Shown here: positions 21,362-32,796 of the stretch, piece by piece
Numbering within the stretch: position 1 is the first letter of the stretch
Layout: every line of letters starts with the position of its first letter
NCBI GenBank assembly: GCA_043228905.1
Contig: JBHGNT010000055.1
Location: 109,371 to 173,370, forward strand
Origin: Azolla caroliniana
Lineage: Eukaryota; Polypodiophyta
Reading direction: 5' to 3'
Length of the DNA: 64,000 nucleotides
Position numbers and translations under genes: made by a program
Notes under the pieces: model-generated
Told to the model about the DNA's origin: nothing
The model's input: the letters and a program-made list of their open reading frames with translations, nothing else
Databases searched by the model: none

Positions 21362-24300
21362 CTAACCGGACTGGTTTGTCGTTACGCCCATCTGATGCCG
21401 AAGGGACCGAAAGCGGTCTGCCGAAAGACACTTGGTCATTCCATCTGCGACATTGTCGGTTGTGGATATTTTCTCTAGACCGATTTTCCCTGAAATGACG
21501 CAGTCCCGAACGAAGTGATATCGAACGTCGATATGTTTGGAGGCGTTGTGGTGAACCGGATTTCTCGACAAGGCAACAGCACCTTGACTGTCGCTGTAGA
21601 CAACTGGAGCCGAGTCATGGTCGACTTGCCGAAACGTGTGCGCCAGCCGGCCGAGCCACAAAGCTTCTTTTGCAGCGTCGGACGCAGCTACATATTCTGC
21701 TTCAGTCGTTGAGGTCGCTGTGCACTCTTGAAGTTTCGACTTCCACGAAATTGCTCCATTGCCGAATTTGAAGCAGTATCCGGTTGTTGATTTCCGACTG
21801 TCTATACAGCCGGCGAAGTCCGAGTCGGTGTAACCGACTACGCCTGAGGTTGAGTTCGGACCGAAAAGAATGCCGTGATCTTTTGTGCCAGCCAGATATT
21901 TGAACACATGCTTGACTGCGTTCAAATGCGATCGGCCAGGATTGTGCATAAATCTGCTAACGACTCCTACGGCATGAGAAATATCAGGCCGTGTCGCGAC
22001 CATCAGGTACATAAGGGAGCCGACTGCCGGTGCATACGGTACCGACTTCATATCTTCCCCCTCCGGACCGGATGTCGGGCAGTCTCGCTGAGAGAGCCGA
22101 AGATTCATGGGGAGCGGGGTTGAAGCAGATTTGGCTGATTTCATGTTGAAGCGTTCCAAGACACGTCCGATATAGTCGGTTTGAGACAAAAAAAGATGTC
22201 GTTTATCGCGATGCCGACTAATCTTCATGCCAAGTATGTGTCGTGCCGGACCGAGGTCCTTCATGGCAAACTTCAACCGCAGTTGCCGAATGAGATCGGC
22301 AAGTTCGCCCGCGTGGCGTCCAGAGATTAGCATGTCGTCCACGTAAATGATGAGGAAGATGGGTGACCCATCTTGAGCTGTGTTGGTAAAAAGACAATGG
22401 TCCTCATCGCTTTTTGAGAAGCCGATCGATTGGATGAAGTCATCGAACTTCTTGTACCATTGTCGCGGTGCCTGTTTGAGGCCGTATAGACTCTTCCTGA
22501 GTCGGCAGACTAGATGTTCTTGGCCAGTGGCCACGAAGCCTTTTGGCTGCTCCATATAAATTTCCTCTTCAAGATCACCATGGAGGAAGGCTGTTTTGAC
22601 ATCTAGCTGAATCAGCTCCAGGTTGTCGGCTGCCACTACGCCGAGTAGAAAACGAAGGGTTGTCATTTTCACCACTGGTGAAAAAATCTCGTCGAAGTCG
22701 ACGCCATATTCTTGTCGGAAGCCCTTCGCAACTAATCTGGCCTTGTACTTTGGGGTGGTCGAATCAGACGTCTCTTTTAGTCGATAAACCCACTTGCAAG
22801 GAAGAGCACGTCGATTCTTAGGTAGTTCGACCAGATCCCAAGTCTTGTTTGCCCGAATGGAGTGCATTTCCGACTCCATCGCCAGATGCCAGGTGGCTGA
22901 ATCGACAGATGTCGATGCTTCTTCGTAAGACGTCGGTTCGCCGGCGTCGGTGAAGAAAATTCCAGGAGAATACCTCTCCGGTGGTTGCGACAGTCTCTCG
23001 GATCGTCGAGGTATGATTGGACTGGTCGCATCGGGTATCGAGGTCGGATGGTCCGAAAGTGAATTATTCTGCTGTGCCGAGTCGGAGTTGTCCGAGTCGG
23101 TAGTGGAAGGTTCAGCTACCCGTGAAGCTGACCGTGTGTTAAGAGCGGGGCCTTCTTGAAGGGTCGGCACATCGGAAAATGTTACCCTTCGGACTTCGAT
23201 CGGTTTTTCGACTGATGGATTCATAGCCGACTCGTTGAACACAACGTCCGAACTTCGAACGATTTGTCTGCGTTCGGGGTCCCAGAGTCGGTATCCCATT
23301 TCGCCATCTGATCCATATCCCAGGAAAATGCATTTCCTGGACCGAGGTGCAAGTTTTCGGCGATCATCTTTCGGAATAAGGGCGTATGCCTCGCATCCGA
23401 AGATCCTCAGCTTGTCGTAATTCGGCTTACTGCCGATCCATAGTTCCTGAGGAATTTGAAGTCCTAGAGGTCTGCTTGGCGACATATTGATTATGTGTAC
23501 TGCCGTGAGTAGAGCCTCTGCCCAGAAGCCATCCGACAGTCCGGAGTGTTGGAGCATGGAAACTATCCGTTCTTGGATTGTCCGATTCATTCGTTCTGCA
23601 ATCCCGTTTTGCTCCGGACTGTGTGGTGCCGTAAATTCACGTCGGATGCCGCGTTGTCGGCAGAATTTGACGAATTCTTCTGATTTGAACTCTCCCCCAT
23701 TGTCGGTCCGAAAGCATTTCAGTTTTCGGTCGGTTTGATTTTCTACCATAGCGAGCCAATCGGAGAAGATCGAGAAGACACGATCTTTGGTGCGAATTGG
23801 ATAAGCCCACACCTTTCGAGTCGAATCGTCAATAAAACTGACGAAGTAAGAGGCACCGCCGAGAGACTGATGCGGCATTGGGCCACAGACGTCCGAGTGG
23901 ACTAAATCGAGAGGTCTCGTTTCTCTTGGTGCTGATGTCGGGTGTGATGCGGCTGCTTGTTTGCCATACTGGCAATGTTCGCAGAATTGATGGTCCGAGA
24001 AGGAGAGTTTAGGGATGTATCCGGCTCTAGATAGGTGTGTGATGCCGGCCTTGCTGAGGTGTCCTAATCTTCTGTGCCATAGTGATGACACAGGAATATC
24101 CACCAAAAACAGGTTACCCTCTCTGAGCGTAACATGTAACGGATACAGTGAGTGTATCTTGGGTCCTCTAGCAAGCAGGAGGTTCCCCCTGTGGAGTGTC
24201 CACCCTCCCGAAGAAAAACCGGCACGAATGTCGTCTTCATCTAGTTGTCCGACTGAGATCAATGGCCTTGAGAGCTCGGGTACATGTCGGACATTGTGAA

Positions 24301-25393
24301 GTACAAGTGTAGAGCCACCTGCAAGGTTGAGCTCTACGGTGCCGATTCCAATGATGTCACAGTGTTGCGAGTTGCCGACTCGAACTGAGTCGGAGTGACG
24401 GATCGTATATTGCCGAAATTGGGATCGATGAGGAGTCACGTGAAATGACGCGCCCGAATCTAAGAGCCATGTGCTCGATTCTTCAGTCGTGAACAGAACT
24501 TCTGATCCGACTGGATTTTCGATTGATAGTATATTCGGGTCGTTTGGTAGTACATCGGCTGAGAAGCTGACGTAATTGATCTCCTCATGCCGGCCACTCT
24601 TCTTGTCTGATTTCTGAGACTTGTCGTTCTTGTTCTTGAGTGCGCAGCAGTCGGCTTTGATATGTCCGGGTTTCTTGCAATAGTTGCAGATTCGATTATC
24701 CCGTGACTGGCTCCGTCTTCGCTGATTGTTCGGCTGCCGTGAGGAATCTCTTCCTCGTATGTTCGATCGGTCTGTCGAACCTTGTACTACGTAAGCGTCG
24801 TCTGTTGAGTCTTTGGCGAAAGACTTTCTCCGAGCTGCTTCGGTCAGGATTGCGCTCGTGACTTCGGAGTATTTAACAGTCGTGGTTGACGCGTTGCACA
24901 CGGTTGTGACGAAAGTTTCCCAGGATGAGGGAAGGCTGCTCATGAGTATCATTGCTCTGAGTTCATCCTCGATTGCCGTCCCCTGAGATGAGATTTGGGA
25001 GCTTATGCTTTCGTACTCATTGAGATGTGCTTGAACCGAATCGGATTCTTTCATCCGCAAGTTGTAGAGGCGCCGGATCAGAAACATCTTAGTTGCAGCG
25101 ACCTTCTTTTCGTAGGTGTCCGACAGTGTTTTCCACAGTTCGAATGTTGTCGTACACGATTGCACCGTAAAGTATACCGATTCCGATAGGTGCATCCGAA
25201 TCGTGGCGCGAACGATTCTGTCCAGCTTCTGCCACTCAATTGGTTTGTATCCTTCTGGAGGTTCTTCATTTTCGATGGGATCGATTTGCCCCTTAACTAT
25301 GAGATAGTCCTGCATTTGCTCCTTCCAGAAGTTGAAGTTCGATCCATCGAACTTTCGTAGACTCATTTCTGACGAGCCGGATGTGGATGCCAT
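21362..25393 (-). CDS. Copia Gag-Pol polyprotein (intact, 1343 aa)
   Basis: Single uninterrupted frame; the ATG at 25393 (MASTSG) is chosen because the codon before it is TTG. Domains in order: a UBN2-type Gag region (residues about 10-200, with WKTLSDTYEKK and YNLRMKESDSVQ); a CCHC zinc knuckle CNYCKKPGHIKADC near 235; an aspartic protease with LLDSGASFHVT near 312; a GAG-pre-integrase region (LWHRRLGHLSKAG); an integrase core with its acidic residues in HSDVCGP (about 499), RTDNGGEF (about 563) and QNGIAERMN (about 599); RT with KTAFLHGDLEEEIYMEQP and YVDDM (about 1018); RNase H with YTDSDFAG (about 1192) and TTEAEYVAAS. The length is typical of plant copia polyproteins. It supplies capsid formation, maturation, reverse transcription and integration for this element and perhaps for related defective copies. 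Confidence 0.97.
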   Translation of the reverse strand: MASTSGSSEMSLRKFDGSNFNFWKEQMQDYLIVKGQIDPIENEEPPEGYKPIEWQKLDRIVRATIRMHLSESVYFTVQSCTTTFELWKTLSDTYEKKVAATKMFLIRRLYNLRMKESDSVQAHLNEYESISSQISSQGTAIEDELRAMILMSSLPSSWETFVTTVCNASTTTVKYSEVTSAILTEAARRKSFAKDSTDDAYVVQGSTDRSNIRGRDSSRQPNNQRRRSQSRDNRICNYCKKPGHIKADCCALKNKNDKSQKSDKKSGRHEEINYVSFSADVLPNDPNILSIENPVGSEVLFTTEESSTWLLDSGASFHVTPHRSQFRQYTIRHSDSVRVGNSQHCDIIGIGTVELNLAGGSTLVLHNVRHVPELSRPLISVGQLDEDDIRAGFSSGGWTLHRGNLLLARGPKIHSLYPLHVTLREGNLFLVDIPVSSLWHRRLGHLSKAGITHLSRAGYIPKLSFSDHQFCEHCQYGKQAAASHPTSAPRETRPLDLVHSDVCGPMPHQSLGGASYFVSFIDDSTRKVWAYPIRTKDRVFSIFSDWLAMVENQTDRKLKCFRTDNGGEFKSEEFVKFCRQRGIRREFTAPHSPEQNGIAERMNRTIQERIVSMLQHSGLSDGFWAEALLTAVHIINMSPSRPLGLQIPQELWIGSKPNYDKLRIFGCEAYALIPKDDRRKLAPRSRKCIFLGYGSDGEMGYRLWDPERRQIVRSSDVVFNESAMNPSVEKPIEVRRVTFSDVPTLQEGPALNTRSASRVAEPSTTDSDNSDSAQQNNSLSDHPTSIPDATSPIIPRRSERLSQPPERYSPGIFFTDAGEPTSYEEASTSVDSATWHLAMESEMHSIRANKTWDLVELPKNRRALPCKWVYRLKETSDSTTPKYKARLVAKGFRQEYGVDFDEIFSPVVKMTTLRFLLGVVAADNLELIQLDVKTAFLHGDLEEEIYMEQPKGFVATGQEHLVCRLRKSLYGLKQAPRQWYKKFDDFIQSIGFSKSDEDHCLFTNTAQDGSPIFLIIYVDDMLISGRHAGELADLIRQLRLKFAMKDLGPARHILGMKISRHRDKRHLFLSQTDYIGRVLERFNMKSAKSASTPLPMNLRLSQRDCPTSGPEGEDMKSVPYAPAVGSLMYLMVATRPDISHAVGVVSRFMHNPGRSHLNAVKHVFKYLAGTKDHGILFGPNSTSGVVGYTDSDFAGCIDSRKSTTGYCFKFGNGAISWKSKLQECTATSTTEAEYVAASDAAKEALWLGRLAHTFRQVDHDSAPVVYSDSQGAVALSRNPVHHNASKHIDVRYHFVRDCVISGKIGLEKISTTDNVADGMTKCLSADRFRSLRHQMGVTTNQSG

Positions 25394-26053
25394 CAAATTT
25401 GGTTTCGGTTGACGAAGCTCGGTTCGGAGTCGACTATGAACCTCGTTGGAGTGCAGCCGATTGGCTCACCCGATATCGTTCTAGTCGGATTTGAACCCGA
25501 GTCGGTTCGGCTTCGGATATATGTATTGTTGAACTTGCTCGAATTGACTCCGGTAACTTGAGGGACAGAACCGACTGGTCTTCCCGAGTGTTGCCGAGTC
25601 GGAGTGAGCCCGGTTCGCTTCCGAATATATATGCCAAATACCGATTATTGAAACCGATTGTCTGGACCGATTCTGCTTCGGGTGGCTGCAGCGACGAGAG
25701 AGACGGATCCAACTGATCCTCCCGAATGTCGATCAGCCGGATGAAACACGAATTTGGGTTGTTGTCCTTGAAGTCGTCGTTGTGCAGGAAGCCCACCTCA
25801 AGCAGTTACGATCAGGGAAGTAGAGTACAGCCGACTGGCTTACTCCGAGTGATGATCTAACGCAGCGAGATTCAAGCTTGTGTTTGCCTACTTTCTTCTC
25901 TGTTTCTTCGAATGACGCAAGAGGCCGAATGCTTTGCAGACTAGGATGAAGCGAAAGGCCGAATATTGTGCAGGCTGTGATGAAGCGAAGAACCGAATGC
26001 TGTGCAGGCTGAGACGACGGCCGACAGCGGGATGAAGGACCGAATACTGTGCA

Positions 26054-26066
26054 GGCTCTGATACCA
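26054..26066 (-). promoter_or_regulatory. Primer-binding site (initiator tRNA-Met)
   Basis: TGGTATCAGAGCC on the minus strand, two bases inside the 5' LTR. This is the usual copia primer site for initiator tRNA-Met. Confidence 0.93.
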
Positions 26067-26068
26067 GA

Positions 26069-26381
26069 TGTTGGGAACAAGGCCGTGTCGATGTGTAGGA
26101 TCAAACACCATTCGATTAGGGTTGAATACCTGCGTATGACAGTTTCTGAGGTCGTGCACAGAGATGGAGAGAAAGAGAGAGAGAGAGAGAGACAGAGGCA
26201 CAAAAGACTCTTTATTCATAAGAAAATAATACAACACCCAACCTTACAAAGAGGTTACTAGGTCACTTTATATAGTGACCGACTTAGGGCAACTACCCTT
26301 TACGCTAATTACACAAATGGCCCAAACTAGAGCTATACAAGGGATAGTGTGAATACGTCCATTATACACTTGTATTCGACA
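26069..26381 (-). repeat. 5' LTR of the young copia element
   Basis: 313 bp; on the minus strand it starts TGTCGAATACAAG and ends GTTCCCAACA. It is followed by the target duplication copy TGCCT at 26382-26386. Confidence 0.97.
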
Positions 26382-26386
26382 TGCCT

Positions 26387-28076
26387 TGAATCCAATGTAG
26401 TGAGGGAATGCAACCTAACTCAATGTTCTTCTTCACCAACACTCCCAACCTCCATTTTGAGTTCCAACCCATTCAAATCACCAATATCTTTGTCCATTTG
26501 TCCTATGCCTTCGATTATATTGACAGTTTTAAGCTCATCTATGTTTGAACTTTGTCTCTAGTCCACATCACATCTTAGATTTGCTACCCACTCCTCCAAA
26601 CATCCAACTTGCATCGCATTTGTTTGATGTTCCCAAACCCCCAACCAACTCCAAGTTCCCCTTGTGTCCCTACCTCGTCCACAACTTCTTCATTTCCCTT
26701 TTCTCAACCAAACCTCTTTATGTACCCTCTATATAGTTTGTCAACCACTCTCATATGGTACAAACCCATCCTTGATGGCACAATACAACATCTGTATTTT
26801 GATTTTCCTATTTATTGTGTGGGGAAAAGGGAAGGGTTCAAATCTTCTACTTTCATCATTGCAAAAATGTGATTTCACTATTTCCACCTTTGTAAAAGTG
26901 GCCTCGAGGTTGTGTATTATCTCATCTTGGGGCACATGTTCACCAATATTCCTCACACTTTGATGGAGTAGAATATGGCTTTTATGAATTTATGACATGC
27001 ATGAGATTCTTTAAAGAACTTGCTCTAAAGTTATCTCTCATTGTAGGATTGAGAATAACTCAATTATTACCCTTATTTCATTATCAAGCAGTCGACGACT
27101 AACCCTAAGGATAGAGAACTATGGTTTTACCATTATGTGCCATTATGTAACTAACAAGAATTCTAAAGCCTACATGATGCATTCCATTTCATGCACCATA
27201 TTGATGGGGGAAAGTGTTAGTAGGGGTATTTAGCATACACTATTGAGCCTAGATTAATTTGGGGCCTTGATTTAGTTCATTGGCCAAAGAATGCCAATTA
27301 CTATGGCCTCAAGATGCATGGTTTGTGTCGTGGCCTCTATTCCACAAAAGAATTTCAATTACTATTTTGATGTCATCGAGAGTTATTTTCTTCTAATTCA
27401 TTTTGCATCCTATACAATTTAGCTTGTTGATAGTTATGCAATTATAGCTCAATGAATAGATCTCATCGAAATGGTTTGCATCTCTAGAAGCTTCCCATCC
27501 ATTGGTCAATACTTCAATATTGTATTACATCTCTCTACTTACCTTGTCGTGGCTGGAAAGCTTTGTCTTTTAATGGAGGCATGTCGTATCCCATAATATC
27601 TAGAGACTTTTTGCACATTGGTGACAAGTACATTCCATGCATCACATCCACCAACTATAACATGGTCTATGAATTGAGCCAACAATTGTATCATAGATCT
27701 CTAAAATACATTATGGTGAACAAATGAGGAATTAGACCTCAAAGGAGGATTTTCTTAATATGGCAATGAATTGATCCACCAACAATGGTGTAAAATCTAT
27801 GAAAAGTGGACAATAGCTTAAAAGACATGTCTTTGATAATGGTTAGTACCCTTAGTGAAAAATCCAACGTATGCATAATATACATACAATCCAACTACTC
27901 TAGGCACACCTATATTGTGCATATTGAAACATGAATCTAAAAGTCACCCCATTAATCCACTCTTGTCTTTCAAAATCTCCAAGGGAAATTTCCCCCATCC
28001 ATGTAGTTTGGGGCATCAATCAAAGAATGTGGGAGGGAACATAGATTGATCTTCCTCACTACACACCTTAAAGTTC
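26387..28076 (-). other. LINE-derived or unassigned AT-rich sequence
   Basis: Lies downstream (minus strand) of the LINE endonuclease start, where the rest of ORF2 would be expected. I see only short broken frames and no secure RT motif such as FADD. No host gene is recognised here. Confidence 0.35.
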
Positions 28077-28388
28077 TCAATTGAAAACTTCGGTCTTCCA
28101 TGTTGTTGAGGGACCATCGCTAAAGATTACTATGATAATCTTTGTTCCTGGGACATATTTGATGCATATATTCCTACTAACTAGAGAAGTTCGTCCTCGT
28201 ATATAATTTTGACCACAATATACCAACATTCGGCATTTCTTGTTACAACCTTTGGGACAAACCTTTCCATGGTCGTCATGCTCCAATGCAAGTAAAACAT
28301 CCCAATGATTTTGTAATAATGTACGCCATACTTCACTCGTCTTTAATTGGGAACAAAACCCCCATACATTCCATGTAATTACTTTCAT
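28077..28388 (-). pseudogene. LINE ORF2 endonuclease N-terminus (broken)
   Basis: From an ATG at 28388 the minus strand reads MKVITWNVWGFCSQLKTS and then LALEHDDHG. This is the start of an apurinic-like endonuclease (exonuclease-endonuclease-phosphatase fold), as in plant L1-type ORF2, where the ITWNVRG-type motif opens the domain. The expected LQET-type glutamate motif has become LALEHD. The frame ends after about 100 residues, so the enzyme is incomplete. Orientation and order agree with the ORF1-like remnant to its right. Confidence 0.7.
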
Positions 28389-28599
28389 TTCTGTAGGTAT
28401 CTTTGGCCTTATCAATTCCCTCCCCTTGACAACTAAGATTACAACCAACTATTGGAAAAAACTCCCAACACTACCTAAGTCGGGTGGTGTTTCCTAGAAA
28501 GTACAAGTAAAAATCAACCACCCATGACATTTGTTGTTTGCAATTATCCCAAGGAAATTTCACGCTATCATTATTGTTAAAAGAGAACTTTTTAGGAGT

Positions 28600-29247
28600 G
28601 GCTTGAAATTGATTAGGCATCATGTTATTCAATGCACTCTATGTTGTCATGTCATTAATTTATTATCCTCCATTGTATTCAATCCACTTTGGATGTTCTT
28701 ATTTTGATTGGGATATCCTATCCGTGGGTCTTCATCCATGAAGTGTTTACCTTTATCCTTCGCCACATCATGATCAATTGATTGGCCCATGAATATATGG
28801 TCATTAGACCTTAGAGATTCCCAGAGGATAGTCATGTAAAATTTCCCCAACAGCCCTAGCCTCAGTACAACTCTCCTTTTGCAAACAGTATGTTATGAAG
28901 TAGTCTAAAACACCACATTTTAAACAATGCCCATCAAAGGTAACTCATTGAATGCATGCCAAGGCGACCTATCCTCGACCAAGGGGGGAGGGGCATTTCA
29001 TGTTTGTATTCTAACCAATATATACTTGATATTGATATCGATGTTGTGCATTGCCTTGTGGAGACACAAACACATTGCCCAACTTAGTTATTGCTAGGTG
29101 TAATATGGGCCACATGATTCGATGTAAATGCTCTATTTCCACCAATATGGGGCATTCATGGTTCATGATTTTTTGAAATTCCACCAAAGGCCTTGAAGGC
29201 TCTACGTGTACTATGTGTATCTTGTAAACGAATAAATAGACTCTCAT
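28600..29247 (-). pseudogene. LINE ORF1-like remnant with zinc knuckle
   Basis: Broken minus-strand frames. The right part (29247-29011) reads like the nucleic-acid-binding part of plant LINE ORF1 (HVEPSRPLVEFQK). About 80-110 bp further on comes a CCHC-like knuckle, HCLKCG...DYFITYC. The left part (28850-28647) is hydrophilic. It lies directly upstream of the endonuclease start, as in an L1-type element. Confidence 0.5.
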
Positions 29248-29683
29248 GATGCTCTAGTGAAAGCAAAAGAAGTTTAAAAAGACACACGGTTTAGTGTACA
29301 CTATCCTCCACACAAACTTCTTGTATTATTGCATGCATCCATTGTCTAACCCATAATACAATTGGTATTTTCATGATATCTTTACATTGTTTGTTTTCTC
29401 ATAATGGCATGCCTAATTCAAGTATTGCGATTAATACAAGTAAACTTTTTATGTTTCCTCACCTCAACGCTTACAAAACATCCCTTTATACAACAATCCA
29501 TTCGATATAGGGCTGACGTAAAGTTTCAATCTTTCCCAAATTGTCATTATCAAGGGTTTTTGTGATTCGAATCCATTCATGTCTTTATCTGTTGTAAGTT
29601 CTGAACTACCAACCAAACCAGTCACAAAAGCAGCAACAAAAGACCCAAAATCTAACCAAGAGAAGCAAGCATTGCCTTCCCCC

Positions 29684-29709
29684 GAAGAAGAAGAAGAAGA
29701 AGAAGAAGG
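29684..29709 (+). repeat. (GAA)n repeat in the 5' leader
   Basis: About eight GAA units, ending 38 bp before the ATG of the At4g14100-like gene. Confidence 0.9.
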
Positions 29710-29747
29710 TCTTGGAGGAGCCGCGAGCAGTCATAAACAACGAGAGG

Positions 29748-31259
29748 ATGCTTCCGAGTATTGTTTCCCTGGGCGGCGGTGTCATCATCCTTCTGCCGCT
29801 AGTATTATTAATCTTCACCACAACAGCTGCTCCCTCCTCATCTGTTTCTGTTTCTGTTTCTGCTTCTGTTACGGACACTGTTCCTGTCCCCTCGGCTTGG
29901 CCCCTCCAGTTCCACTCCCTTCTCTTCGTAAACACGAGCTCCTTCACTCTGCAAGCGATAGACCTCTGGTACGATTGGCCCAATTCTCGTAACTTTAATA
30001 TCATTCACAAGCAGCTCAACAACACCTTATATGACCTCGAATGGAGCAATGGAACATCCTTCTACTATGACCTTGATGCAGAGACATGTTTTACTCTTCA
30101 TTTCGATGTAGGTATATTGCGTCCTGACTGGATGGTATACAATTCCACATATCTTGGCCAGCAAGATGTCGATGGATTCACTTGCAACGTGTGGAGCAAG
30201 GCTGATTTCATTGTCTACTATGAAGATGTCGAGACCAATCGACCCGTCCATTGGGTCTTCTACACTGGTAATATTATTTTGGGGAAAACTCCAAAATGCC
30301 CCTGACCTTTTCTTCCTTTCTCCAAATGCGTTGTGCTTTAATTTGTTCCAAACAATGCCGCCCTAAGTCAATCAATGGAAGAGGGGAAAATAGGATATTT
30401 AGCTCCATATCTGTAATTCCAAATATAACCACTCTAAATAGGACATTATTGTTTAACATGTTTAGCCCTTGATTTTTAGTCGTATGGATTATTTATCATT
30501 ATGTCATTGTTTAGGATTGTTAATTACTTAATGTGTCACATGGATTAATTTCCTAACATGTCACATGGGTTCTCTTTCTTTTGATTAACTAATTCTTCTT
30601 GATAGTTGTATCATTTGTTATTGTTTAGCATGTTTATTGCTTCTCTTGTTCTTGATCATGAGTTCCCTTGTCTGTCTTGATTGTCTGTCATGGTTTGGCA
30701 TGATTAGCAGTTGAAGTTTTCGTAAACATGACATGGGTTTAGTACCCTAATATGCATTCATTTTCTGTTATTATTTTGCATGATTAATGATTGAAGTTTT
30801 CTATAATCATGACCTTTATTAACTACCCAAAATATATCATCATTGTTTATGGTTCACTGTGTTCAATGTCTGCATGTTCAATCCTGGTTCTTAGTAATAT
30901 GATGACTTCATCTTCGTTTGATTAAGCTATCTTCTGGCAATATTGGCATTATACATTTAATCCTTAAAAGTGCTATAACTTTTGGCTGAAACTAGTTTTG
31001 TGTGTTTAATGTGATAGGGACGTCCGTCCATGTCATGACATTTGAAGTGGGAGCTGTTCTTGAAGATAGTGAATGGCAGGCACCTGCTTATTGTTTTGAT
31101 GGCCAAGAAAACAGTACCACCACCCCTGCTGCCAAGCCATTGACGATGAATGCTGGCAATGAGGAGAAGCAGTTACAGAGATGGCATAACAGCTTGCGAG
31201 CTTCCCTTCGTGATGATACCTTTTTCACTGTCAAGAATGAGCTCAACTTGTACACATAA
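29748..31259 (+). CDS. At4g14100-like secreted protein, two exons
   Basis: Exon 1 29748-30267, intron 30268-31017 (GT...AG), exon 2 31018-31259: 762 nt, 253 residues. The junction ACT G|GG ACG joins WVFYTG to [16 protein letters not shown], which is continuous in this family. The ATG at 29748 is chosen because it starts a signal peptide: a short head and then [16 protein letters not shown], with likely cleavage near residue 28-30. The mature part has the family landmarks [41 protein letters not shown] and VGILRPDW, with several possible N-glycosylation sites (NTS, NNT, NGT, NST). The Arabidopsis relative has been annotated as a glycosyl-group transferase without experimental proof, so the function is unknown and the location is probably apoplast or secretory pathway. 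Intron and coding frame look intact. It lies alone between an old LINE and a copia element. Confidence 0.9.
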
Positions 31260-32791
31260 AATAATTATGACATTAAACATACTGTATTTGCACACAGTTT
31301 GAATAACTCAATTGCGTATCAGCAAATGGGAAATATATTTTGGGATATGTTGCCTATCACATGGCCTTTTGTGTTTTGTGGCTAAAAGATGTGACACCAT
31401 ACTAGTGTTTATGCTGAAGGAAAGAAATCCTACATGGGCAAGATCATCATCAGCTACCTTGTGTTTTAAACTTGCGTTGGTGAAAAATCGTAAGTAAATC
31501 CCTTCTATTATGTGTTCCCTTGTGCATTGCTGCTCTTGTGTTGATTGTCAGACAAAAAACGGTTTCATGTCCATGGGCAAAGATGAAATACACATATATT
31601 TGGCTGAATTGGAAAGATCTGAAATTGTGAATACATCCTATCGTCAAGTTATCTGTTGAAATCTATGTCCAGCCAGGTTTCGCCCATCTCTCCTTTCGTG
31701 CTATCTAAAGCATATCTTTTATGTGCGTGATTAGCTTTGCTTATTCTTAGTTCGGATGGATTATATAATTATTCCTACTTGAGCATCTTGATTCCTAGTA
31801 AACCAGCTTTTATATATGCATGTATATTTAGAACACTATTCGGGAACTATGGTTATAAAGAGGACATGGATAGAGTTTGGGGATAATGTAGCACCCTAAC
31901 AAAGATCCCTCCAAGCGGTACAACTAGAGGTCTAAATCTAATATGGACATTTAATTGTCAGCATGGATATTAATTTTTCTATAAAAGAGTTCTCGATATA
32001 AAGATGTTATGATTCAGACAGTAATGATAACAAACTACATGTGGGGGACATATCTGTGTATACAAATCTATGTTGATGCTTTGAGGGGAAAGGTGGTAAG
32101 CATCAAGTTCATTCTTTTTGTAGTTGAAAATAATTTCAAATAGCTGTTCTCTCAAGGTATATCCATGTTAGTGGACAAAATGTTGTGGTTCGAATGGTGA
32201 TCTCCATCATTTGAGAGGGTATTGGATGTCCAACAAGTAAAAGGTATCATACATTGGGTATTTTTGGAAATGTTGCTCTTCTTTCCATAAAATTCAGTGA
32301 AGGTCAGACGTCATGTTAAATCTGCCAATCACCTTTCTTACTTTACTTATGGCCACTCAGTTTATCTGATCCCTAGCATTGTTGGCTTCATGTTCACGCA
32401 TTTGCTGATTTTCTTTGAATGTTGGAATCAAGATGTGAGAATAATGTGTAGGATAGTGTGTGATGCCACATGGTCCATTGTTATGCTCAATGATCAACAG
32501 AGATATTGCAACATTCATTTGAATGGAGAGGGGGAGATTGGCATTTGAACAACTCTATAAAATGCATTATCATCTTATTTCTTTATCAACAACTATGTAA
32601 TGCATGATAATTTCTCAATCATTTTATGAGAATATCCATCTAAGTTAACACTATTAACGATGTCACATGTTTATAATGTTGGATGACAATGAAACATGGT
32701 AAATTCCCAATAAAATAAAAGGGTTGAACAATGACGAGAGAGGAATGCACAAAATTAACCATTCTAGGACAATTTTGAATAAAAACACCAA
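31260..32791. other. Intergenic region, nothing recognised
   Basis: AT-rich sequence with only short frames. It holds the 3' untranslated region of the At4g14100-like gene. No RNA gene, element end or conserved protein motif was found. Confidence 0.5.
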
Positions 32792-32796
32792 CGAAC

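Larger units (their letters stand above)
20856..26381 (-). mobile_element. Complete young Ty1/copia retrotransposon
   Basis: 5526 bp with 313-bp LTRs at 20856-21168 and 26069-26381, flanked by the 5-bp target duplication TGCCT (20851-20855 and 26382-26386). Minus-strand order: 5' LTR, TC spacer, primer site TGGTATCAGAGCC (26054-26066), a leader of about 660 bp, one long gag-pol frame (25393-21362), polypurine tract ACGGGGGAG (21169-21177), 3' LTR. By eye the LTRs differ at a single base (gtgtcaatg at about 20875 against gtgtcgatg), and the frame has no stop. Everything a self-mobile copia needs is present, so recent activity is likely. Expression cannot be judged from the sequence. Confidence 0.97.
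20785..29560 (-). mobile_element. Old LINE (non-LTR) remnant, split by copia
   Basis: Minus-strand LINE traces are an ORF1-like region with a zinc knuckle (28.6-29.25 kb) and an endonuclease start (28388 leftwards). Sequence further left (26387-28076) would hold RT, but I could not trace it with confidence. The copia element at 20856-26381 with its TGCCT duplication lies inside, so 20785-20850 is the matching left flank. If the LINE reaches 20785, its 3' end would abut the (TC)n tract, which is (GA)n on the LINE strand. Boundaries are approximate and many stops are present. Confidence 0.55.

Noticed and set aside
29606-30251. Minus-strand frames (132 and 74 codons) opposite the At4g14100-like exon
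   Set aside because: The plus strand carries the conserved family motifs, a signal peptide and a matching second exon; the minus frames carry nothing recognisable.
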